The position numbers and the translations under genes are program-made. Shown piece by piece: positions 38,136 to 47,848 of a stretch of DNA of 64,000 bases. The notes beneath the pieces were generated by a model. It made no database searches and was not told where the DNA came from. It was given only the letters and a program-made list of their open reading frames with translations. This DNA comes from Megascapheus bottae (taxonomy: Eukaryota > Chordata > Mammalia > Rodentia > Geomyidae). The number at the start of each line of letters is the position of its first letter. Position 1 is the first letter of the stretch. The DNA is taken from contig JANJXV010000010.1 in NCBI GenBank assembly GCA_024803745.1, forward strand, positions 30,243,525-30,307,524. Direction: 5' to 3'.

Positions 38136-39024
38136 TAGATAATTTTCTCTCTTAAATAAAGGCATCATGAGAAGTGACCCATTGGCTCCTTCCATATTCA
38201 TATTGAAATGTAACTAAGCTTCTCACATCTAGAGAGCAAGCAAGTTCTATTGCTCCACTAGTTTTATCCACCACATAATAAAATATGCCTCAAACTTTTT
38301 CTTATAAGATAAAAATAGGACTCTTTGAATAAACTTTCCAAAGATTAAAAACGTAAAATGACTATTTTTTTGAAGTCTTAATGTGCCTTAGATTGAGAAC
38401 CGGCTGGCATTTGGGGCATACTCTCATTTGTAAACTTTACCAAATCCAAGATCATGATGAATTTTGTATTCATCCAAGATTAGTCGCCAGCCAGGGGAGG
38501 GCTCAAGTGTCAGGGAAACTGCCAGAAAACATGAGATTCTGAGTCCAAAGTCATGTATCACCAAAAATAAACAAATAAATCATAGCTTTTATTTTTACAA
38601 CTAAATGCTGTCTCTTCTCTACTGTAAACATACTTTAGAGCTTTCCCAGATCATGATTACAAATAATTATTTTTATACACCCCAAAACATAAAAATAGCC
38701 AGTTAATTTAATTCTATAGGTCATGTTTTAAAGCATATTAATTCAATCTTCTGTAAAATGGAAAAAATGTCTCTTAACTGAGGTTAAATTATCATAATTT
38801 TGACCATGAATCTCTAAAGAGAGACAGTCTTGGAATAATATCCAAACTCCAACAGAAAAAAAATGGGTCATTTAATTGGAGAGGAAGTAGCTTTATAGAT
38901 TTTGTTTTGCCATAAATTTTTATTAAAATATGATCATTCTCAGATCAGAGCATGGTTTACCATCCCTGGAAGACATATTTATCTGTATATATGTCTTACT
39001 GTGAATATAATATTTGTATGGTAC
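38136..39024. other. Unique intron, no recognised element
   Basis: No repeat or exon recognised. Confidence 0.45.
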
Positions 39025-39215
39025 CAGGTCTCAAACTCAGTTGTATCTGGCTTTCTACCACTTGAGCTAAACTTCTAGTTCTGGCTTTTCACTGGTTAAG
39101 TGAGGATATGAGTCTCTTGGATTTGTCTGCTCAGGCTGGCTTCAAACTTTAGTTCTCATCTCTCAGATTCCTAGTGGCTAGAATTATAGGTATGATCCAC
39201 TGATATACTTATTTT
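39025..39215 (-). mobile_element. SINE, B1-like plus ID-like, reverse, diverged
   Basis: TTTCTACCACTTGAGCTAAA, ACTGGTTAAGTGAGGATATG, GCTCAGGCTGGCTTCAAACT and GTGGCTAGAATTATAGGTAT. Confidence 0.82.
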
Positions 39216-39949
39216 TGATACTCCATATTTTTTCAACTAGGAACTCCAAATAATCTGGAAGATTTATCTAAAAACGAAGAAAACAGATTTATTTGAAAAA
39301 TGATTAAGATTCTAAGAGGAAAAATACAAAGGAGTAAATATTACAAAGATAGATGGTTTAAAAATTGTATATACTTCTTTCATTTTCTGACTCTCACTGA
39401 AAATGAATCTAATTTAAAGCACAAGGTAGAAAAACAAAACCAGGCTAAGAAATAGGGACAGAAGAGTGTATATTTAAGGAAACAACATTGATTTTGCAAG
39501 TGAACATTAGGAAGTCTATCTTTCCAAAAGAAAATGGTTTGATTTTGTGTTTTTGTTTGTTTGTGTGTACGTAAAGGGAAAAAGAAATAGACAATTCTTA
39601 TAAGGACAATGATTCATTGACCAGCGAAATCTCTGCCTTAGGGTTTCACATGATTTCCTTTTTTATTTTACCTAAAATGTAGCAGTCACATATCAGTAAG
39701 GAAGACACCAGGTTCCAACATAATATGCATTTTAACATTCAGAACCAATATGATGTTTCTTCTCCCTTAATTAGCCTTGCTTATCCAAGCAAGGGTGCAT
39801 TAACATTTTAACATTATGGCAAGTTCAACAGCACAGGAAGCACAGCAGATAATAGTCAAGAGACTGTACGTGAAAGACAATGGTCTGTGAAGATAGTGCA
39901 AAAAGTATGAGGGTACTGGGAGAGGTAGGAAAATCTGATCTGTGTTTTT

Positions 39950-40115
39950 ATGGGGATGCTGCCCTTAGGCAAAAGTCTTGACTTTCCTGAGCCTTCCAAA
40001 ATTTTTTTGAAAATTATGGCTAATAACAATACTTATATCATGGAGTTCATTTTAAACCATGGAGAAAATCACATGCATCACATTTAGTACAATGTGTAGC
40101 AACAATTTTTAAAAA
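39950..40115 (-). mobile_element. MIR, reverse, diverged
   Basis: TTAGGCAAAAGTCTTGACTT, CCTGAGCCTTCC and GGCTAATAACAATACTTATA are the complement of the MIR core. Confidence 0.6.
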
Positions 40116-40400
40116 ATGCTCAACAGAAGCATCCTGCAATGTCAGTAAACAGAGTTATTATGAACATTTTAATTGTTTCCTTGAGAACTTGAGATATATT
40201 AGAAGCTCTCTGAACGCAAACTTAGAAACCATTTTACTGTCTTTTTCCCAAAACCATAAATCAATTCATTTTATATTCTATAATTAAAATGCCATGATGC
40301 TAAAGTGAGCTGAAGATTTCTCTGAAATTCACCCTTAAAAAGTTACCTATTTTGAACAAAGAAGTTTACACCAACTTCTTTCTGATTTAATTTCATTTTT

Positions 40401-40693
40401 TAATATTCTTTTTATTGTAATGGATAGAAGGGTTACATTTGCCAGACAGAAGGTGCATTACTTCACAAACATTGAAACCCCTTCTTATGTTTTTTCCCCA
40501 TTTCCCTCCCCCCACCCCCTCCCCTCATCTTGTTTTCCCCCTTCCCTATCCAATTTCAAATAAACAAATAAACATATATACAATATACCAGATAACAAGG
40601 TAAGATACTCTAACAATATGAGATAACCAAGGGACAGCAAAAGAGATAAGAAATAACATAGTACATTAAGAACAACAATCATACATTATATGG
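40401..40693 (-). mobile_element. L1 3' end, reverse, with target-site duplication
   Basis: Complement of the young L1 3' UTR: TTTATTGTAATGGATAGAAG, CCCCATTTCCCTCCCCCCAC, CCTATCCAATTTCAAATAAA and AGATAACCAAGGGACAGCAA. TTAATTTCATTTTT is duplicated at 40387-40400 and 40694-40707. The short frame inside is not coding. Confidence 0.94.
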
Positions 40694-40847
40694 TTAATTT
40701 CATTTTTAAATCCCATTATATCCACTTCTTTTTGCTCTGTCAACCCCTGCATGGCCTCTGGCCAAAAGCTATAAAACACTGACCTAAAAATTGCTTTCCT
40801 AATCTTAACTGTCTCCTGAAATAGTTTTAATGGAACTTGGAATCTCA

Positions 40848-40990
40848 AAGAATCTCAGGGTTGGAACGGATCTTGAATGTCATTTAACACAACTGCTCTT
40901 TCTCTCATTCAACCTCACCACCATGTGCAGTAAGTCATCACAGAGCTTTTAGTTAAAACCCCTAACAATAAAGGTCTCACTTCCTCAAGA
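40848..40990. repeat. Possible ancient mammalian interspersed repeat
   Basis: AATCTCAGGGTTGGAACGGA followed by CTTGAATGTCATTTAACACA resembles the widespread old motif AATCTCAGAGTTGGAAGGGACCT. A second trace lies at 43126-43150. Family not assigned. Confidence 0.4.
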
Positions 40991-41289
40991 GGCAACTTTC
41001 CAGCACTCACCATGGTTTGAAGAAGCCACCAAATTTCTCTTCAGACATTCTTGACTCATTTTCAAACACAGAACTGCAACTGTGTCTCAGAAAATAACTT
41101 AAAAGCTCAGCTTCTCAGCCTGACTACATTAGGAGCTGTTATATAATATATTTCATTTAAGAATCAATAAGGTGTGTGATACAGGAGCACATTCCTTTTA
41201 TAAAGACATCAGGAATTGGTTCTGCTATTGTCAAGTAATGTTTCCTGAAGAACTCCATCTAGTCTCCTATATGAGTAAAATACAGGGAA

Positions 41290-41360
41290 TATGAGAGGCA
41301 GAGGCAGATTGCCAGTTGGTGGCCAGACTGGGCTACTCAGCAATACCTGTCTTCAAAAAC
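41290..41360 (+). mobile_element. B1-like monomer fragment
   Basis: GAGAGGCAGAGGCAGATTGC, GGCCAGACTGGGCTACTCAG and ACCTGTCTTCAAAA match the central and 3' part of a B1-type (7SL-derived) SINE. Confidence 0.75.
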
Positions 41361-41435
41361 TATGCAAACCATAACACTAGCTGCTTTCTACTTGTTGGGG
41401 AGTTTGCATGACATTATTCACAAAGGAAACTTGGC

Positions 41436-41545
41436 ACCCCATACCAGACACATAGTAGGCATTCATCAACTGGTAGCAAGAAGTAAGAATAATTCCAGTG
41501 ATGCATCTAGCCATGTGCCTGGCTCCCGGTATACATTAATCACTG
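41436..41545 (+). mobile_element. Possible L2 3' end fragment
   Basis: ACCAGACACATAGTAGGCAT followed by TCATCAACTGGTAGC recalls the L2 end (GGCACATAGTAGGCACTCAATAAAT). Short. Confidence 0.45.
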
Positions 41546-42119
41546 TGTACACGTGATTATTATTCATTAAGCCTCTTATTTAGTTTCCAAGACCTCAATT
41601 TGAAAGTCACTTTAAATGCCATTCAACGGTAGTCATTAGCCTGCCAAACAAAAATACAGCTCCTGGGTGGGAACACATGCCGAGCGAGATAACTGATTAA
41701 AACACTTACACAATAGAACAAAATGATAACAACCTTACAGACATCCCTGGAAGAGGGAATCGCTATAGCATAGAAGTAAACATGGCAGGACATGTAGAAT
41801 ACACAGATCGGGGACTGTTTTGGAACACAGGTAAAGTCCACTCTGTGGCTGAGAACTTAGGCAGTCTGTAATTGAGAGATAGGAGAATTCAAATTGGGAC
41901 ATATCCACAGTAAAACATAGAAATATGATTTCTTCAGAACTGGCTCCATAATAATAGCAGAACAAATGTTCACAAACAGGTTAACTAAAAACAGCAACAG
42001 AGTTCAGTGTGGTTCTCCCACCCCCTTCCTTTTATGGCTCCACAGCCTCCAGCAACTCTGGCAGCTCACTCCAGCAATGGCTTCCTATCCTGTCTCCAGC
42101 TTGCCATTTTTTACTCAGC

Positions 42120-42330
42120 CTTCAAGAACAAGATCTCCACATTCCCCTTCTCTCATTGTCTCCCTTCCCTCCCAATCCTCTCCCCTCCCTCCCAATCTCT
42201 CTCCCTCTCCCTCTCCTTCTCCCTTCCCCCCCCCTCTGTCTCCCTTCCTTCCTCCCTCCCTCCCCATCCTCTCTCTCTCTCTTTCCCCCAGCATCTCTCT
42301 CTCCCTTTCCCCCCCCCCAGCTCTTTTAAT
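42120..42330. repeat. Long pyrimidine tract, (CCCT)n/(CT)n
   Basis: About 210 bp of nearly pure C/T on the plus strand, including CCTTCCTTCCTCCCTCCCTC and a CCCCCCCC run. Three overlapping Pro/Ser/Leu-rich frames (42-42.36 kb) are its translations and not genes. On the transcribed strand it is purine-rich. Confidence 0.93.
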
Positions 42331-42559
42331 TTCTATCTTGGTTTTTTAAATAAATTTTAAAGTAATGCTTATTATAATCATTCAGTCCTTACATAATTGT
42401 TACTCTGTGTTTTGTACACACAACACTTATTTTCATTAACCCGGTAACAATAAATATATTTTCAGAACAAAGTATTACGTTACTGGTAAATTCTTAAAAT
42501 GTTCAACTGCACTGACCACATTCTAGGCTCTATGTCATTTGTAGAAACTGCCCCACCCT

Positions 42560-42697
42560 AAAAATGAATACAGAAATAGATGATAATGTTACATCATCAT
42601 TTATTCACACAGTTCACACCGCACTGTATTCATAAATTGCTATGTTGAATCGAATGGCAATTCCTTTGTACTTCAAGATAATAAAAACATTAAAAAA
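42560..42697 (+). mobile_element. L1 3' end fragment
   Basis: CACTGTATTCATAAATTGCT, GTTGAATCGAATGGCAATTC and CAAGATAATAAAAACATT match the forward L1 3' end at 21.5 and 45.1 kb. Confidence 0.72.
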
Positions 42698-42939
42698 AAC
42701 AAATAAACATTTTAGTATCTTCTTTTAATTTCAACATATAATCAAATTGAAAAGTACAAACTATTTGGGTCAAGGAAAAGTAGAATCCTTTCCTTCCATT
42801 TTCAAGAAAAGCAATATTTTTACACTTTAATTTAACTTGTAATCTAATGTATTTGGTGTAATTTATATGAATAATTCTAGACCCTCTTAAAAATGCTTTG
42901 AGAACACTGTAAAATAATTGTCCCACCCCCTTTATACCT

Positions 42940-43062
42940 TCTGTCTCTCTCTGTGTGTCTCTGTCTCTATCTCTGTCTCTCTCTGTCTCTCTGTCTCACA
43001 CACACACACACATGCACACGCAAACACACACGCACATGCGCACACACATACACACACGCATA
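42940..43062. repeat. (TCTG)n/(CT)n joined to (CA)n
   Basis: A CT/TCTG-rich run passes into CA repeats at about 42997, with CG-containing variants (CACACGCACATGCGCACAC). Confidence 0.95.
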
Positions 43063-43387
43063 CCACTCATGAACAGCAGGCAGTTAATCAATAAAACTGA
43101 CAAATTGTTGACTATCTCTCTTTAGGAAATCATAGAATTGGAAGGCATCACCAAGAAAAAAAATCAATGAGGCTATTTCTAATCTTTATTGCAGAGAAAA
43201 AATTGCCATCTTCTTTCATCCAAAAAAAGACAGATTCTGCAATCACTGCAGATTTATTAGTATAGTTTCCCCCATATTTAACCTAACTCATGTTGCCCAA
43301 GAGCAATGCAGCTTTAAAAGTTGACCAGAACACTATCTTTCTGCTGAAAAACAGCAGAGAACAGGGTTGAATAAAAGAAATGAAGGT

Positions 43388-44842
43388 TGATATGATTTTT
43401 TTCTAAGTCTTTCCATTTCCTTACAAATGGGGCGATGTTGTTCTTTCAGATGGCAGCATTGAATTCCATTGTGTACGAATACCACATCTTGTTGATCCAC
43501 TCATCAACTGAGGGACATCTGGGTTGATTCCATAACTTTGCTATGGTAAATAGTGCTGCAATGAACATCATTGTGTAGTGGATTTAGTATGTCCTTGTTT
43601 CTGGACAATTGGGTAAATGCCTAGTAGTGGAATTGCTGGGTCATAGGGGAGCTCTATGTTTAGTCTTTTAAGAAACTGCCATACTGCTTTCCATAGTGGT
43701 TGAAGGAGTTTGCACTCCCACCATGGGTGTAGTAGTGATCCCTCCTGGTCACATCCCCTCCAGCATCTGTTATTAGTTTTCTTGATCCTGGCCATTCTAA
43801 CTGGAGTGAGTTGTTTTGATTTGCATTTATTTTATGACCAGAGATGTTGAACATTTCTTCATGAGTCCATAGGCCATTTTTGTTTCTTCTTTAGAGAAGA
43901 CTCTCTTTAAGTCTTTTGCCCATCTTTTAATGTTCCTTTGAAGATTAGTTTTGGAGTGACTCAATTTTTTGAACTGTTGATATATTTTAGATATGAGGCC
44001 TTTGTCCGTTGTATGGTTAGTGAAGATCTTCTCCCATTCTATAGGCTTCCTAATTAATTTACTAGCTATGTCCTTTGCCATACAAAAGCTCTGCAGTTTA
44101 ATGCAGTCCCACTTATCCAGCCTTTCTCTGATTTGTTGTGTTTCTTGGTCCCTATTGAGAAATTTTCGACCTGTGCCAAGGAGGCCTAGTGTGTCTCCTA
44201 TTCCTTCTTGTAAACTTTTCAGTGTGTCAGCTTTTACCTCAATGTCTTTGATCCATTTGGAGTTAATTCTAGTGCAGGGTGACAAAGAAGGATCCAACCT
44301 TAGTTTTCTGCATGTGCTTAACCAGTTCTGCCAGCACCACTTGTTGAAGAGGCTGTCTTTCTTCCATTCTATTTTTTTGGCTCCCTTGTCAAAGATTAGG
44401 AACATAGGCTCAATGGTTTCCCTCATTTGTCAGTAGAAACCTTGGGCTCTCCTAGCAGAAATTTGCAATTGAGCAAAATCTAGATACATAAGGCCATACA
44501 GTATGACGCTAAATGAAAGGATCTCTAGGATATAGAAACAAAAGCCATATAATGAGTGATTGTTGTCCTTAATGTACTATGTTATCTCTCATCTCTTTTG
44601 CTGTCCCTTGGTTATCTCATATTGTTACAGTATCTCACTTTGTTATCTGATATATTGGACATATGTGTATTTGGTTATTTGAAATTGGATAGGGAAGGGG
44701 GGGAAACAAGATGAGGGGTGAGGGGGGGAAGGAAATGGGGACCAAGACATGAGAAAAGGTATCAATGTATATGAAGTAATGCAACTTCTCTCTGGCGAAT
44801 ATAATATAACCCTTCTATTAATTACAATAAAAAATATACAAA
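43388..44842 (+). mobile_element. L1 with 1-kb inverted 5' segment, complete with target-site duplication
   Basis: The 3' part (about 44399-44842) is forward and ends AATTACAATAAAAAATATAC. The 5' part (43388 to about 44398) is reversed and carries the end of ORF2. On the minus strand 44426-43827 is an open frame of 199 codons with LFNKWCWQNW, INSKWIKDIEVKA and KWDCIKLQSFC. A frameshift then leads to NRCWRGCDQEGSLLHPWWEC and ELPYDPAIPLLGI at 43795-43568. The exact 15-bp duplication AAAAGAAATGAAGGT lies at 43373-43387 and 44843-44857 and abuts the inverted end directly. The long frame makes it one of the younger copies, but it lacks the reverse-transcriptase core and is inactive. Confidence 0.96.
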
Positions 44843-44949
44843 AAAAGAAATGAAGGTAAATAATGGAGGAGTTCTAGACTATCCTCAACTAAACAAACCA
44901 ATTAAAGTTTAAATACACTTCGATAACTGACTCCTACACTAGTTCAAAA

Positions 44950-45210
44950 CCTAACAAAATGAAAACCAAGAAAGAGGTATTTACAAGGGCAGGTACAGCA
45001 AGGGGAAAGGGGTAGATAATAAAGGGGGAGGAAGGAGAATGTAGTAAAAACTTCATTGTATATATCACAAATTTGAGAAATGTGAGAGAATGGGCTGAGA
45101 TTGTTGAAGAGGCCGACACAGCTCGTGACGCATTGTATTCATATACTGCTTTGTTAAATGCCACCTCTCCTTTACAACTACTTAAAGATAATAATACATA
45201 AAATTTAAAA
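44950..45210 (+). mobile_element. L1 3' UTR, second subfamily
   Basis: AAAATGAAAACCAAGAAAGA, GGGGAAAGGGGTAGATAATA, ACGCATTGTATTCATATACT and TACAACTACTTAAAGATAAT. It belongs with 21.5 and 47.8 kb and not with the young L1 just upstream. Confidence 0.82.
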
Positions 45211-46858
45211 ATTTAATCAGAGAGGAAACACAATAATGCTTTGAACAAAAACCATATATAAATATATAATGTTCATATACACCAGACATATGCATATGTG
45301 CTTATATGCTACACACATGGAATATATATGTATTAAGTACTATATATATATCATGCAGATTTGTATGTTCTTTAATGACATATACAGGCAGTGACTCTGC
45401 ATATCATATGGGGATAGACATACTGGAAATCCCCCTTTCCTAAATGCATCTGTGCTCAGAATGTGGAAGCTATAGGTGTGACACCAACCGCTACTACTGA
45501 AATAGCTTTCAATGGAATCCAGTTATGTTTGGCAAAAAAATGACACTTTTTATTGAGGTTTAAATTTTTCCTCCTTTTTTAGCTTTTTTGAAATAGATGC
45601 TCAAAATATTCCTACTGTTATGGCTAGGTTTTGCTTGAAACAGTTTCTTCTTGTAACATGTGCATGTAATTTGATTATGATGGCTGTACATTTTAATTTT
45701 TTTGTATTTTAAATAGGATCTTCCCTATTTAAAAAACCTGGCTCTCAATTTCTGCTCAAATATATATTTGAAAAAATAATCATTTAACAATTTCTTTAAT
45801 AATACTTCTTTCTAGCAAGGGGAAAAACAAGTTGGAGGTATAGTTAGAAACTGGAATGGGAAGAAAAGAAGAAAGTTCCAAGTGATTTGCTGGTCAAGGT
45901 AATTGTTACAACTAGTGCTTTGTAAACATGTTGCTACACTTATGTGCAATTAAAAATCTTTGGGAACAAAAAGGTGGTACAATAAATACTAGAGTAGGAG
46001 CTGCACTAACCTGAAGAAACATGAAAGCTAGCTTCTTTCCTTAGCTGTGTGCATGACTGGCAGTGTATCTTTGAATTAGTCATTTAGCCTCTCTGGACCT
46101 TACCATGGCAGACAGAATTCAAAACACATGGCTATTTTACTACAAAGCAAAAGCTCCACGCACTGGACTGCTCTGAATATCATAGTTTATATTATGAAAA
46201 GCCAAATCTATGGGTGTCTGGTACTTCATGAGGAAACCATCAAGTTGGCACAGAGGTCTAAAATCATTGTTACATACTGTCAATTACTGAGGGATTTTTG
46301 GTAGATGTTGAATCAAAATTAAGCCTTTCAGCTGCCAAGTTGAAGCCCATAGAGCTTTTGCAATATTTTATTCCAATTCTCATGGAAAACGATCTAGTAT
46401 ATATTGAATAATACCACAATATGTTGACAGCGTGTTGAAAAATCAATCCATAGAGTATGCTAGACTAATATAGCATTCATAGGAATCTGGACAAAAAATT
46501 ATTTTATCTGCTTTACAGTAAACTCATATCATTGTGGTACAAATACATTTAAGAGTGTCCTAAAGGAGAAAGCAAATTTGAAATATTGCATTTCATTCTC
46601 TAATTCTGCCCCATCTCAATTTCTTAGTATACAATCAAAGCTCAATATTTGAACAAAACAAATTGGTCTAGCAATTTAATCATCGAAGCTATTTCCATAA
46701 TAGATCCAGATCTGGTTCAAGCCTCATATGTCACAACAGTTTTGTAAATTTTAACTAGCAAATCCTTCGGCAAATTTTTTTTTAATCTAGTGAAATGAAA
46801 AAAGAAATACAATCCAGATTCAGAAACTCATGAGGATGATAAAGTCTGGTGAGACCTT
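45211..46858. other. Mostly unique intron
   Basis: An AT-rich tract (45240-45355) with TATATA words, then unique sequence. 46040-46110 (GTCATTTAGCCTCTCTGGAC) recalls a MIR fragment in reverse. No exon recognised. Confidence 0.42.
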
Positions 46859-46873
46859 TATTGTGCATTTTTT

Positions 46874-47063
46874 TTTTACCAGTTCTGGGCTTGAGCTCAG
46901 GGCCTGAGCACTGTCCTTGGACTTTCTCAAAGCTGGAGCTCTACCACGTGAGCCTTGGCACCATTTCTGGACTTTTTTCTATGTATGTGGTAAAAAAGAA
47001 TCAAACCCGGGTCTTTGTGCATGTGAGGCAAGCACTCTATCACTAGGCCAAACTCCTGGCCCC
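46874..47063 (-). mobile_element. SINE, double ID-like type, reverse
   Basis: GGGCTTGAGCTCAGGGCCTG, CTTGGACTTTCTCAAAGCTG, AATCAAACCCGGGTCTTTGT and AAACTCCTGGCCCC. TATTGTGCATTTTT and TATTGTACATTTTT flank it (from 46859 and 47064), one mismatch. It is nearly identical in plan to the copy at 5.0-5.2 kb. Confidence 0.93.
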
Positions 47064-47136
47064 TATTGTACATTTTTATTTTTAGTGGAAGGATTCATTT
47101 TGAGGGTGTGGGTTTTCATCTTTGTTAACTAGAATG

Positions 47137-47848
47137 AGTAGTTTGGAGGTTTCTCAAAAGCTAAACAGAGAACTTCCCTATGATCCAGCAAATTCACCAA
47201 TGAGCCTTAATACAAAAGACTACAAACTTGGATATAGTAAAGCTAACAGAGTAGCCATGTTCGTTGCAGCACTATTCACCATAGCAAAGGTATGGAACCA
47301 GCCGAGATAACCCTCAATGGACAAACAGAATCAGAAAGTTATATGTGTGACTTTTACTCATCCATTAGAAAGAATGATAATGCATCATTTGCAAAGAAAC
47401 AGAAGCACTTGGGAAAAAATAAAAACATGCTAAATGAAGTAAGGAAGGCCTAGAAAGACATAGGTGGAAGCGACAATTAATTTATAAATGTATAAGTAAT
47501 CACTTCAGGGTGGTAAGCGAATGTACTCAAATGTATTAACCAAAATAGAGTATCTTCAGGAAAGAAAATAATTTAATTACTTCAAAAGGTTAACTCACAG
47601 ACTGGAAATTTGGGAGAAGGGGCCAAAGGAAGGGGCTATAGGAATGAAGAAGGAGGGGGAAAGAATGTAGTCATAAAATTCAATGCATATTCTACAAAAT
47701 TAAAAAAAAATTGAGGAGAGAGATAAGGTTGAGTGGAATGTAGGAGAATGAGGAAATGGGTGACATGGATCAAGATACATTATATTTATACAGTACTTTA
47801 TGAAATTGCAACTCCTTTGTACAACTACGTGAGACTAATAAAAAAAAT
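47137..47848 (+). mobile_element. L1, 5'-truncated
   Basis: ORF2 remnant near 47160 (ELPYDPA), then a segment translating as MFVAALFTIAKVWNQPR at 47258-47308, and a 3' UTR ending AACTCCTTTGTACAACTACG then AATAAAAAAA. Many stops. No target-site duplication recognised. Confidence 0.88.

Noticed and set aside
41966..42360. Three overlapping Pro/Ser/Leu-rich open frames of 106-127 codons
   Set aside because: They are translations of a pyrimidine simple repeat in all three frames; no start context, no domain.
43827..44426. 199-codon minus-strand open frame as a host gene
   Set aside because: It is the C-terminal part of L1 ORF2 (KWCWQNW, INSKWIKD motifs) inside a truncated, inverted L1.
43993..44436. 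147-codon plus-strand frame
   Set aside because: Shadow frame antisense to the L1 ORF2 remnant.
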